Shown here one piece after another: positions 34,516 to 42,593 of a DNA stretch of 64,000 bases. The DNA comes from Flavobacterium sp. HSC-61S13. Its GTDB lineage: Bacteria > Bacteroidota > Bacteroidia > Flavobacteriales > Flavobacteriaceae. The notes under the pieces are model-generated. The model was not told where the DNA came from. It did no database searches and saw only the letters and a program-made list of their open reading frames with translations. Every line of letters starts with the position of its first letter. Positions within the stretch are counted from its first letter, which is position 1. The position numbers were made by a program, and so were the translations under genes. The DNA lies in assembly GCF_024171535.1 (NCBI RefSeq), contig NZ_JALJZV010000004.1, positions 62,001 to 126,000 of the forward strand, read 5' to 3'.

Positions 34516-35289
34516 ATGACTATTTCAGAAATTAATAAGCGTATACAGCCGCAACGGGAGTTGTTGTTGCAACATGCGTTATACCATAAAATTCAAACGG
34601 TTTCACATCTACAAATCTTTATGCAAGGGCATGTTTATGCTGTCTGGGATTTTATGTCGTTACTGAAGGCTTTACAACAAAAACTGACGTGTACTACCGC
34701 GCCATGGTTTGCATCACCCAATCCGGAAACCCGTTATTTGATTAACGAAATTGTTTTGGCAGAGGAGTCGGATTTGAGTATAGATGGGCGACGTTTGAGT
34801 CATTTTGAAATGTATATAGAGGCGATGCAAGCATCGGATGCCAATACCGAGGAAGTGCTGCACTTTATAGAAGAAGTTCGCCGATGTGATTCGGTGTTTA
34901 CTGCTATAGAGCAGTCGGCATTACATCCAAAAATTAAGGCGTTTTTACAGTTTAGTTTTGGAGTGATTGCCACGGGGAAAAGTCATGAAATTGCTGCGGC
35001 ATTTACCTTTGGTCGAGAAGATTTGATACCCGATATGTTTACCGAGATATTAAAGGGGTTTGAACAGAATTTTCCGCAAACGGATTTGTCTAAACTGATT
35101 TATTATTTTGAAAGACATATTGAATTGGATGCCGATGAACACGGACCGATGGCAATGAAAATGATTGCGGAGTTGTGTGGTAATGATGCTGAAAAATGGG
35201 AAGAGGTAGCGGTGGTTTCCAATGAAGCATTAAAGAGGAGAATTGGATTGTGGGAAGCGATAGAAGAACAAATTGAAAACGCCAAATAA
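34516..35289 (+). CDS. DUF3050 family protein
   Basis: A 257-residue mostly helical protein. The N-terminal region HLQIFMQGHVYAVWDFMSLLKALQQKLTC and the later RHIELDADEHGPMAMKMI, with conserved His/Asp/Glu, match DUF3050, which shows resemblance to haem-oxygenase-like four-helix metalloproteins. No reaction is established for the family; the His/Glu pattern makes a metal site plausible. It is followed by an SDR gene after 20 bases, probably cotranscribed. Confidence 0.8.
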   Translation: MTISEINKRIQPQRELLLQHALYHKIQTVSHLQIFMQGHVYAVWDFMSLLKALQQKLTCTTAPWFASPNPETRYLINEIVLAEESDLSIDGRRLSHFEMYIEAMQASDANTEEVLHFIEEVRRCDSVFTAIEQSALHPKIKAFLQFSFGVIATGKSHEIAAAFTFGREDLIPDMFTEILKGFEQNFPQTDLSKLIYYFERHIELDADEHGPMAMKMIAELCGNDAEKWEEVAVVSNEALKRRIGLWEAIEEQIENAK

Positions 35290-35309
35290 TAATATTAAAG
35301 AGATAATTC

Positions 35310-36026
35310 ATGGAAAATTTACAAAATAAAAAAGCCATCGTAACTGGTGGTGGACGTGGTTTGGGCAGAGCGACTGCAATAGCTCTTGCTCATGAAGGTG
35401 TTGATGTGGCTATAACGGGTAGAAACGAACAAAACTTACAGACGACCGTAAAAGAATTGCAGGCAATTGGTGTAAAAGCTACTTATGCTGTTTTTGATGT
35501 AGTGGATAGAGTGGCTGTGCAAACGGCTGTAGAAAAACTAATCGAAGAATTGGGTGGCATTGATATATTGATTAACAATGCTGGAATTGCGGAGTTCGGG
35601 AGTTTTATAGACATGGATGCAGAGCGATGGGAAGAGATATTAATGACCAATGTTATGGGTGTTTATAATGTGACTAAAATGGTTTTACCTCATTTGATCA
35701 ACCAGAACTGCGGTGATGTAGTCAATGTTGCTTCGACAGCAGGAATTAATGGTAATCCTACGACATCGGCTTATTCTGCTTCAAAGTTTGCTTTAATTGG
35801 GATGTCGGAATCGTTGATGAAGGAAGTACGTAAAAACAATATTCGCGTTTGTACGTTAATTCCAAGTACGATTGCTTCGGACATGTCGATAGATTTAGGG
35901 TTGACAGACGGTAATCCAGACAGTGTCTTGCAACCAGAAGATTTTGCAGAATTGGTTGTTGCCAATCTGAAGTTGCCAAGACGAGCGATGTTAAAATCGG
36001 CCTCTTTATGGTCGACGAATCCATAA
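35310..36026 (+). CDS. Short-chain dehydrogenase/reductase (3-oxoacyl-ACP reductase-like)
   Basis: A classical SDR of 238 residues: TGGGRGLGRATAIAL cofactor motif at about 13-27, NNAGIAEFG at ~90, catalytic Ser in NVASTAGINGNPTTSAYSASKFAL with Y-x3-K. The Arg in GRNEQNL after the second strand suggests NADP(H) preference. Family members include FabG and ketone reductases; the lack of fab neighbours leaves the substrate open. Second gene after DUF3050 and followed by a strong terminator. Confidence 0.85.
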   Translation: MENLQNKKAIVTGGGRGLGRATAIALAHEGVDVAITGRNEQNLQTTVKELQAIGVKATYAVFDVVDRVAVQTAVEKLIEELGGIDILINNAGIAEFGSFIDMDAERWEEILMTNVMGVYNVTKMVLPHLINQNCGDVVNVASTAGINGNPTTSAYSASKFALIGMSESLMKEVRKNNIRVCTLIPSTIASDMSIDLGLTDGNPDSVLQPEDFAELVVANLKLPRRAMLKSASLWSTNP

Positions 36027-36028
36027 AA

Positions 36029-36059
36029 AAAAGGTTGTCTAAACAGACAACCTTTTTTT
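36029..36059 (+). terminator. SDR gene terminator
   Basis: AAGGTTGTCT/AGACAACCTT stem, AAAC loop, T7. Confidence 0.92.
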
Positions 36060-36073
36060 GTTAGTCGTAAATT

Positions 36074-36108
36074 GGGATTCGAGAATCGAGTCATGAATTA
36101 CGAATCCC
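36074..36108. repeat. Inverted repeat over the thrA stop codon
   Basis: GGGATTCG (36074-36081) and CGAATCCC (36101-36108) around a 19-base loop with related words (attcgagaatcgag). The right arm lies in the last codons of thrA; the left arm is downstream of its stop. Confidence 0.4.
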
Positions 36109-38515
36109 GATTAACCAATCGCAGTATATCACCAAAAACCCCGCGAGCAGTTACATGGGCTCCTGCTCCTGCACCTTGAATTACAATTGGTCGACTGCCG
36201 TACGATTCTGTATAGATTTCAAATATGGAGTCGGATCCTTGTAATTGCCCTAAGGCGCTAGATTTGGGAACAGAAACCAATTGTACATCAAGCTCTGCTC
36301 CATCTTCACGACTGAGGTCTCCATGTAGATCTCCCACGTAACGCAATACGTGATTCGGTTCTTGTTTGGCTTTGATTTCGCTATACAGCGGGTTGAGTTC
36401 TTCCAAACGGATTAAGAATTGATCTACTGCTCCCGATTGGAGGTTTTCTGGGATTAGATTTTGGATCCTAATATCACTCATTTCGTTGGGTAATTCCAGT
36501 TCCCGTGCGAGTATTAAAAGTTTTCTAGCCACATCATTCCCGTTGAGGTCTTCGCGGGGATCGGGTTCGGTAAAACCTTTGGCAATGGCACTTTCTAATA
36601 CGGTGCTTAAATCAGCTGTTCCCTCGGAAAATTCATTAAATAAATAACTTAAGGTTCCTGAAAACACCCCTCGAATTCGCGTGATATTTTCACCGCATTG
36701 ATGCAATAATTTTATGGTGTCGATCAGCGGTAAACCTGCTCCAACATTGGTTTCGTACAAAAATTCTTTATGGTATCTTTTTAAGTCCAGACGCAATTGC
36801 TGGTAAAACTCATAAGATTGTGTATTGGCAATTTTGTTAGCGGCGACTAAATCAAAACCGTTGCGGATCCAGAGTGGGTATGTTTCGGTAAAGGCTGCGC
36901 TAGCCGTTAAGTCAACGGCGATTAAATTCTCTAAGTGATGTTGATTGGCTAGATCAAAGACCGTTTGTGGGGTGCTGAGTAAATCACTTGCGCTTAACTG
37001 TTGTTGCCAGTCATCTTGGATGCCGTTTTTATCGAACAACAATTGTTTGGAATTGGAAACACCAACTATTCTTACAGAAACATTCTTTTTAGCTTCTAGG
37101 GTTAGTCGGGTTTCTAGGAGTTGTCGGATTAAAACACTGCCCACTGTTCCTACGCCAAAAATAAATAGATTGATCTTTTTGTTGATTCCGAAAATTTCGC
37201 CGTGAATGATGTTCAGGGCTTTTTGCAGTTGATGGTGATGCAGTACCAGACTAATTTGACGACCGGCTACGGTATTACTGATTAAAACCGGAACGATTTG
37301 GTTGTTGATTAAAGCGGTATAGGATCGATTGAAGGTTGATAGATCTTGACCAATAATCGACAAGACGGATACGTTGTCAATGGAAAAAATCGTGCTGATG
37401 TCTTGGGACTCTATTTCGGGTTTAAAGGCGGTATGTAAGGCTTCTAGTGCTTTTTCGGAATCTTCGGCATTGACAACAAAAGAAATGCCGCGTTCAGACG
37501 CTCCTTGAGCGATGACGTTAACACTGATCTGATGATGAGCCAGAGTTTCGAAAATACGAGCATCTACACCGATTTTTCCCAATAAGCCTTTTCCGACCAA
37601 TTGTATTAAGCTGGTTTTTTCCAAAACGCTCAATGCGCGTATACCGCTACTTTTAGAATTCCCGCTGATTAAAGTTCCGCGATCTTCCGGGTTAAAAGTG
37701 TTGACTATTCGCAATGGAATTTGTTTGTTTAGCAATGGAATGATGGTTTTGGCATGCAGTATGCTTGCTCCTAAATGTGCCATCTCGTTGGCTTCATCGT
37801 AACTTAGATCATCTATTTTTTGAGCGTCGTGGACCCAGTCTGGATTGGCTGTATAGATTCCATTGACATGGGTATAGCTTTGCAGTTCTGTTGCAAACAA
37901 ATAGGAGGCAAATAGGGAGGCACTGTAGTTGCTGCCGTTGCGTCCAAGGGTCGTTGTTTCTCCGCTACAGGTAGAACCTATGAAACCGGTGATAATTCCT
38001 ATTTTTCCCTGTAAATTCTCTTCGAAATAAGCTAAAGTATTTTGTTTGGAGGTTTCGTCTAGTGGTAGCGCTTGCCCAAAATTTGAATTGGTTCTCAATA
38101 GGGGTCTGGCATCTACATAATGAACGGGTAAGCCCTTTTGAGATAGATGATGCGTCAGGGTTTTTGCGGCTATAATTTCTCCTTGTGCCAGAAGTAGATC
38201 CTTGTGTTTTGCACTATAATCCCCTAACAGTGAAATGCCTTCAAGTAAGTTATCTATTAAAGCAAATTGTGCGTTCACATCTGCATCTGTATGGGTGTAA
38301 TGTATCGTTTTTAAACGTTTTAATCCGCTTTTATAGTCGTCATTTTGAGAGGCAAGTTCAAGGAGTTGTTCTAATTGGTCGGTGGTGTCTCCAAAAGCAG
38401 AAACTACTACGTGAAAATCGGAATCGCTTTTATAGTGCTTGGCAATGATCGAAAGTACTGTGTTAAAACCATCGGGTTGTGCCAATGATTTTCCGCCAAA
38501 TTTTAATATTTTCAT
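36098..38515 (-). CDS. thrA: Bifunctional aspartokinase/homoserine dehydrogenase
   Basis: An 805-residue fusion catalysing aspartate phosphorylation and reduction of aspartate semialdehyde to homoserine. The kinase occupies about residues 1-290; its first motif reads KFGGKS where KFGGTS is usual. ACT regulatory repeats follow (about 300-440, e.g. LIQLVGKGLLGKIGVDARIFETLAHHQISVNVIAQGASERGI). The dehydrogenase starts at LFIFGVGTVGSVLIRQLL and has EPDPREDLNGNDVARKLLIL. It is the last gene of the metY-metX-thrA operon, supplying homoserine to the two enzymes encoded upstream. Confidence 0.95.
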   Translation of the reverse strand: MKILKFGGKSLAQPDGFNTVLSIIAKHYKSDSDFHVVVSAFGDTTDQLEQLLELASQNDDYKSGLKRLKTIHYTHTDADVNAQFALIDNLLEGISLLGDYSAKHKDLLLAQGEIIAAKTLTHHLSQKGLPVHYVDARPLLRTNSNFGQALPLDETSKQNTLAYFEENLQGKIGIITGFIGSTCSGETTTLGRNGSNYSASLFASYLFATELQSYTHVNGIYTANPDWVHDAQKIDDLSYDEANEMAHLGASILHAKTIIPLLNKQIPLRIVNTFNPEDRGTLISGNSKSSGIRALSVLEKTSLIQLVGKGLLGKIGVDARIFETLAHHQISVNVIAQGASERGISFVVNAEDSEKALEALHTAFKPEIESQDISTIFSIDNVSVLSIIGQDLSTFNRSYTALINNQIVPVLISNTVAGRQISLVLHHHQLQKALNIIHGEIFGINKKINLFIFGVGTVGSVLIRQLLETRLTLEAKKNVSVRIVGVSNSKQLLFDKNGIQDDWQQQLSASDLLSTPQTVFDLANQHHLENLIAVDLTASAAFTETYPLWIRNGFDLVAANKIANTQSYEFYQQLRLDLKRYHKEFLYETNVGAGLPLIDTIKLLHQCGENITRIRGVFSGTLSYLFNEFSEGTADLSTVLESAIAKGFTEPDPREDLNGNDVARKLLILARELELPNEMSDIRIQNLIPENLQSGAVDQFLIRLEELNPLYSEIKAKQEPNHVLRYVGDLHGDLSREDGAELDVQLVSVPKSSALGQLQGSDSIFEIYTESYGSRPIVIQGAGAGAHVTARGVFGDILRLVNRDS

Positions 38516-38642
38516 GGTTGTTTTTTATTTTATATACAGGTTTTTTGACATACCCGTAGATCGATTTTTTAGTAAACTTTGACACCACCATATCGTAGTT
38601 TCGGAATGGTTTTGTGCTGTTTGAATGGGTTGTTAGGTTGGG

Positions 38643-39611
38643 TTAACTCCCGCTTTTTAGGCCAAATATTGGCGTTAAAATACTGTCTAATTGTGCTGTT
38701 TCAATTAAGAAGGCATCGTGACCGTGAATGGAGCTGATTTGGTGTAAATATGAATTTGTTGAGCAGTTACGCAGATAAATAGCGGTTTCTTCTATGGCGT
38801 TTGCGGTGAAAAATAGATCCGTGTCAATGCTAATCTGATGAATCTCCAGATCTTTATGCTGTGCTAATAATTTTAAGTCGTTCCACTGTTGATTGGCGCC
38901 AATAGTTTTTAACAGGTGGTTCATCAATTGGTAGGAGTGTAGCGAAAAGCGTTCGGTCAGTTTATTTCCATGATGTAAAAGCCAGCTCTCGGTTTGATAA
39001 GAGCCATCCGTTTGTCTATTTCCTTGAAATTTCTGCGTGATGGATTCCGGGGTACGATATAAAAACATGGCATGTATACGAGCATCATGCACGGGCTGCG
39101 TAGAGTTTTTTAATATCTGTTGTTGAATCAATACATTTCCAATAATCCAATCGGTCGCTTTCCAGTGGCTTGCGATTGGAATTAAATAGTTAATGGCATG
39201 GGGTCTTTGAAAAGCCATTTCCCAAGCAATCCCTCCACCAAGACTTCCGCCAATTACGGCAAATAGCTCGGTAAGTTGTAATGCATCGATGCCTTGCCAA
39301 TATAGATGTGCTACATCATAAGTGCTCCAATTTTCCCAATCCAACACCGATTTTCCACGGCCATTTCCAGGGATATTAAAGGCCACGATCGTATAGCGAT
39401 TGGTGTCGATGGTTTTCTCTGCACCAATCAGCGCTTTCCACCAACCATTTTCACCGGTAACGGTTGAGTTTCCGGTCAATGCATGAAGTACAAATACTAC
39501 AGGCGCGGTATGTATGGGGCATCCAAAAATTTCATAGTGCAGCGTAACTTGCTGTGTGCTGCCGTTTGTAAAACGTATTGGATCGAGGGATAAATTTAGG
39601 AGTGAACTCAT
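38643..39611 (-). CDS. metX: Homoserine O-acetyltransferase
   Basis: A 322-residue alpha/beta hydrolase-fold transferase. The oxyanion segment FVLHALTGNSTVTG, nucleophile elbow VIGGSLGGGIAWEMAF, acid IDTDLFF and histidine HGHDAFLIE are those of MetX, which acetylates homoserine with acetyl-CoA as the entry to methionine synthesis. It is somewhat shorter than the ~350-380 residues of many MetX proteins but has all catalytic elements. It lies 11 bases after metY. The product O-acetylhomoserine is the substrate of the MetY gene product. Confidence 0.92.
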   Translation of the reverse strand: MSSLLNLSLDPIRFTNGSTQQVTLHYEIFGCPIHTAPVVFVLHALTGNSTVTGENGWWKALIGAEKTIDTNRYTIVAFNIPGNGRGKSVLDWENWSTYDVAHLYWQGIDALQLTELFAVIGGSLGGGIAWEMAFQRPHAINYLIPIASHWKATDWIIGNVLIQQQILKNSTQPVHDARIHAMFLYRTPESITQKFQGNRQTDGSYQTESWLLHHGNKLTERFSLHSYQLMNHLLKTIGANQQWNDLKLLAQHKDLEIHQISIDTDLFFTANAIEETAIYLRNCSTNSYLHQISSIHGHDAFLIETAQLDSILTPIFGLKSGS

Positions 39612-39622
39612 GGTGTATGGAA

Positions 39623-40897
39623 TTATAGTTTTAAAAAGGCCTGCTCTAAATCATTTTTGAGGTCTTCAATCGCTTCAATACCGACAGATAGACGTATTAA
39701 ATCACGCGTAACTCCAGTTGTTTTTTGTTCTGTATCACTTAGTTGTTGATGGGTAGTACTGGCTGGATGTATGATTAAAGATTTGGTGTCCCCAATATTG
39801 GCTACCAGTGAAAATAGTGCGGTATGGTCTACTACTTTTTTAGCAGCTTCATAGCCTCCTTTTAAACCGAAAGTAACGACACCGCTTTGTCCTTTTGGTA
39901 GGTATTCATTGGCGAGTTGGTGATATGCACTGGATTTTAAACCCGGATAGTTTACCCAAGCCACGGCTTCTTGTTTTTCAAGCCATGTTGCTAATTCCAA
40001 GGCGTTCTCACTGTGTTTGATAATACGTAAAGGGAGTGTCTCCAAGCCTTGTAAGATTTGAAAAGCATTGAACGGGCTTAATGCCGCGCCAAGATCACGT
40101 AATCCTTCAATACGAATTTTTGCAATATATGCAGCATTGCCTAATGCTTCGTGGTAAACTAGACCGTGATAGCCTGCCGCGGGTTCTGTGAATTCAGGAA
40201 ATAAACCGCTTGACCAGTCGAAATTTCCAGCATCGATGATAACGCCGCCTAATGATGTACCGTTTCCAGAAATGTATTTTGTTAGCGAATGGATAACGAT
40301 GTCTGCTCCGTCTTTAATCGGGTTCCATAGACACGGTGATGCTACGGTATTGTCTACTATAAAAGGAATTTTAGCTTCTTTGGTGATTTTGGAAATGCCG
40401 CGCAAGTCTAAAATATCCAATTTAGGATTTCCTAAGCTTTCAACGAATACAACACGCGTGGCTGGAGTAATGGCTTTTTGGAAGTTTTCGATATCGGATG
40501 GATCTACAAAAGTAGTGTGTATGCCCAATCGCGGTAGTGTAACGCTGAGTAGGTTGTAGGTTCCGCCGTATAAGCTGCTTGAGGCAACAATGTGATCGCC
40601 GGTTTTAAGTAGTGTTAATAGAGCTGTTGAAATCGCTGCTGCTCCTGACGCTGTTACTACGGCTCCAATTCCACCTTCAAGCGCAGCAAGGCGTTGTTCG
40701 AGTATGTCGTTGGTTGGGTTATTTAGGCGGGTATAGATGTAACCGGGAATAGATAAATTAAAAAGACCTGCTGCGTGTGCGGTGTTTTGAAACACATAAG
40801 AACTGGTTTGATAAATTGGAATGGCTCGTGTGCCTGCAACAGCATTGGTGTCGTGTCCGTGATGTAAAGCTAGGGTTGAAGATTGTTGTGTACTCAT
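39623..40897 (-). CDS. metY: O-acetylhomoserine sulfhydrylase
   Basis: A 424-residue PLP enzyme of the Cys/Met metabolism family. It joins sulfide to O-acetylhomoserine, giving homocysteine. Signatures are TSSYVFQNTAHAAGLF near the N-terminus, ASGAAAISTALLTLLKTGDHIVASSSLYGGTYNL, the aspartate in VDNTVASP and PLP lysine in IVIHSLTKYISGNG. The C-terminal LIRLSVGIEAIEDLKNDLEQAF is typical. First structural gene of the met/thr operon, preceded by two Met-codon-rich leader reading frames and two terminators. Confidence 0.95.
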   Translation of the reverse strand: MSTQQSSTLALHHGHDTNAVAGTRAIPIYQTSSYVFQNTAHAAGLFNLSIPGYIYTRLNNPTNDILEQRLAALEGGIGAVVTASGAAAISTALLTLLKTGDHIVASSSLYGGTYNLLSVTLPRLGIHTTFVDPSDIENFQKAITPATRVVFVESLGNPKLDILDLRGISKITKEAKIPFIVDNTVASPCLWNPIKDGADIVIHSLTKYISGNGTSLGGVIIDAGNFDWSSGLFPEFTEPAAGYHGLVYHEALGNAAYIAKIRIEGLRDLGAALSPFNAFQILQGLETLPLRIIKHSENALELATWLEKQEAVAWVNYPGLKSSAYHQLANEYLPKGQSGVVTFGLKGGYEAAKKVVDHTALFSLVANIGDTKSLIIHPASTTHQQLSDTEQKTTGVTRDLIRLSVGIEAIEDLKNDLEQAFLKL

Positions 40898-40933
40898 GAT
40901 TTTAGTTTTTTGATTTTTAAAAATGGGTTAAAT

Positions 40934-40966
40934 AAAAAAAGTCCCTTTGGCTAGGGCCAAAAGGAC
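40934..40966 (-). terminator. Attenuator terminator 2 (proximal) of the met operon
   Basis: In the minus-strand RNA an 11-bp stem GUCCUUUUGGC/GCCAAAGGGAC (one G-U pair), loop CCUA, then U7. It lies between leader frame 2 and metY, 36 bases before the metY ATG. Bases 40956-40963 (CUUUUGGC) can instead pair with GCCUAAAG at 41004-41011 inside the leader frame, 7 of 8 positions matching, which would break the terminator. Confidence 0.85.
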
Positions 40967-40994
40967 TTCAAGTGAAAACGATACAATTTATTCG

Positions 40995-41093
40995 TTAGCT
41001 TGACTTTAGGCAATAGCGGAGGTGGATGTGCATCATCATTTGCATCATCATCATCATTTGCATTCCGTTATTGTTGGTATAAGCTACGATCAT
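40995..41093 (-). CDS. Leader peptide 2, Met-rich (32 aa)
   Basis: A 32-codon frame ATG...TAA encoding a peptide with ten methionines: the start, codon 11, codons 13-17 and codons 19-21, the last two groups written MMMMMQMMM. The nine Met codons after the start are followed by HIHLRYCLKSS. The antiterminator arm (41004-41011) spans codons 28-30, about 19 bases beyond the last Met codon and just before the stop. A ribosome slowed at the Met run would leave the arm free; one reaching the stop would cover it. This is the classic layout of amino-acid attenuation. Not similar to any protein I know. Confidence 0.8.
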   Translation of the reverse strand: MIVAYTNNNGMQMMMMMQMMMHIHLRYCLKSS

Positions 41094-41110
41094 TGTGAGA
41101 TTTTTTTAAT

Positions 41111-41141
41111 AAAAAAAGCCTTTGCGTTGGCAAAGGCTTTT
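41111..41141 (-). terminator. Attenuator terminator 1 (distal) of the met operon
   Basis: In the minus-strand RNA the stem is AAAAGCCUUUGC/GCAAAGGCUUUU with loop CAAC and U7 (41111-41117). The 5' arm (41130-41139, AAGCCUUUGC) can pair alternatively with GCAAGGCUU at 41177-41185 in leader frame 1: nine pairs with one bulged U. Confidence 0.85.
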
Positions 41142-41163
41142 AGTTGTATTTTTTATAGTTGAA

Positions 41164-41235
41164 TTATAAACACAGCAAGCCTTGCGGATTTTTCCACATC
41201 ATTGGCATAAGCATGTTTACAATAATTAAATTCAT
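41164..41235 (-). CDS. Leader peptide 1, Met-containing (23 aa)
   Basis: A 23-codon frame with Met at codons 1, 8, 10, 12 and 13 (NMLMPMMW), ending GLLCL-stop. The antiterminator arm GCAAGGCUU covers codons 17-20, starting 11 bases past the Met13 codon and ending 10 bases before the stop codon, so its exposure would depend on ribosome position. The ATG is about 25 bases downstream of a promoter -7 element. It is followed by terminator 1 and then, with no intervening promoter seen, by leader frame 2. Confidence 0.72.
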   Translation of the reverse strand: MNLIIVNMLMPMMWKNPQGLLCL

Positions 41236-41259
41236 TTTATTTGGATTCTTTTGTTGGGA

Positions 41260-41291
41260 CAAATGTAGAAAAGAAAAATAGATAAAAGCAA
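41260..41291 (-). promoter_or_regulatory. Promoter of the met operon leader
   Basis: On the minus strand TTG (41289-41291) and TACATTTG (41260-41267) are separated by 21 bases, a good match to the Bacteroidota -33/-7 pattern. Transcription would begin near 41255, before both leader frames. Confidence 0.72.
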
Positions 41292-41331
41292 GTTAATTTT
41301 AAATTTTAACATTTTAATTTAAAAAATCGTT

Positions 41332-42039
41332 TTATAATTTAAGGTAGTAATCCTTTACGAGCTCAGTGAATTCGGGAGTATATTGGTGTCTCTCTACTTC
41401 TAAAATAAGTTCGTCTTCGATAGGATTTTCTATTGTTTTTCTGCCAAAAGCCAATAGAGACCGTTTTGTTTCTGCGGTACTATGACCTTTAACGCGCGTA
41501 ATTTTGAACGGATATAACTCCAATTCGCGGGCTATTTCTATAAAATTAGTTTCCTCTTTAAAAGGAATTATAACAGAAAAGATACCGGTTTCGGACAGGA
41601 AAATGGAAGCTGCCTCAACAAGGTCCTCAAAAGGCATGGCCGTCTCAAAACGAGCCAAATCTCTTTGTTCATCATTGCTGTGGTAGTCGTCTGTATAGAA
41701 TGGGGGATTGGAAACGATCAGATCGTATTCGTCTTCTATTTCATCGACAAACTCATCGAGTCCTGCGTGATAACAGAATAGTCGATCGGCCCAAGGGCTG
41801 TTTTCGAAATTTTCGACGGCTTGTTCATAAGCGCTGTCATCGATTTCTAGAGCGTCAATTTGTTCGGCATAACTGCGTTGTGCCAACATTAGAGCGAGTA
41901 GTCCAGTGCCGGTACCAATGTCAAGTATGCTGTATAGATTTTCGGGTAATGGGGTCCATGCGCCAAGTACAACACCGTCTGTGCCTACTTTCATAGCGCA
42001 GCGATCTTGATGGATGGTAAATTGTTTAAAGCGAAACAT
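41332..42039 (-). CDS. tRNA1(Val) (adenine37-N6)-methyltransferase-like protein
   Basis: A 235-residue class I methyltransferase with SAM motif ILDIGTGTGLLALMLAQR at about 40-57, acidic IDALEIDDSAYEQA and catalytic NPPF in DLIVSNPPFYTDDY, the signature of N6-adenine methyltransferases. N-terminal FRFKQFTIHQDRCAMKVGTDGVVLG is typical of TrmN6/YfiC, which methylates A37 of tRNA-Val. It lies 8 bases after rimM, so it is read with the ribosomal genes rpsP-rimM. Confidence 0.88.
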   Translation of the reverse strand: MFRFKQFTIHQDRCAMKVGTDGVVLGAWTPLPENLYSILDIGTGTGLLALMLAQRSYAEQIDALEIDDSAYEQAVENFENSPWADRLFCYHAGLDEFVDEIEDEYDLIVSNPPFYTDDYHSNDEQRDLARFETAMPFEDLVEAASIFLSETGIFSVIIPFKEETNFIEIARELELYPFKITRVKGHSTAETKRSLLAFGRKTIENPIEDELILEVERHQYTPEFTELVKDYYLKL

Positions 42040-42047
42040 AATTAAAA

Positions 42048-42578
42048 TTATTTTTCGAGGTAAATATCAATTAAGCCAACAGGAGCATTAAGGATTACTT
42101 TATGGTTTTTACGATCGATTTCGTGAATAAATTCATCAATCATCGGAATTAAGATTTCCAATTCATCGCGTTCGATAACAAAAAGTGCCTGTGAAACGCT
42201 GTCGTTGATGTGGACTAATTTTCCGACATAACCGAATTGAGTGTCTTCAACATCAAATCCAATGACTTCGTGAAAATAGAACTTATTACCTTCCAGTTTA
42301 GGAAGCATTTCTAAGGGTAGGTAGATTTCTGCTCCAATAATCTTATCTGCATCCTCTTCGGAATACATATCTTCAAATTGAATTCGCAAGAAATCATTTT
42401 TGTGTATAGAGGAAAACTCTATAAAATAAGGAACCAAGTGTCCGTTGAATTCAACGAACACGGATTCCAAATTTTCGTATAACTCCGGTTCGTCAGTGTC
42501 CAAATAGGCCAAGACTTCTCCTTTGAAACTAAATTTTTTGGCGATTTTGCCTAAATAAAAACAATCCTCTTTACGCAT
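42048..42578 (-). CDS. rimM: Ribosome maturation factor RimM
   Basis: RimM assists assembly of the 30S head and binds S19. The 176-residue protein has the N-terminal barrel (YLGKIAKKFSFKGEVLAYLD) and the C-terminal PRC-barrel (KFYFHEVIGFDVEDTQFGYVGKLVHIND...DEFIHEIDRKNHKVILNAPVGLIDIY). The ATG at 42578 is chosen over an in-frame TTG at 42587. Encoded 15 bases after rpsP, the usual partnership. Confidence 0.95.
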   Translation of the reverse strand: MRKEDCFYLGKIAKKFSFKGEVLAYLDTDEPELYENLESVFVEFNGHLVPYFIEFSSIHKNDFLRIQFEDMYSEEDADKIIGAEIYLPLEMLPKLEGNKFYFHEVIGFDVEDTQFGYVGKLVHINDSVSQALFVIERDELEILIPMIDEFIHEIDRKNHKVILNAPVGLIDIYLEK

Positions 42579-42593
42579 ATCGCACAAATAAAT

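Noticed and set aside
38516..38642. Leader peptide before thrA
   Set aside because: A short ATG frame exists but runs past the thrA start without a stop, has no Thr/Ile/Met run and no terminator follows.
40898..41331. SAM riboswitch upstream of metY
   Set aside because: None of the SAM-class core segments I know could be recognised; the region is instead explained by two short Met-rich frames and terminators.
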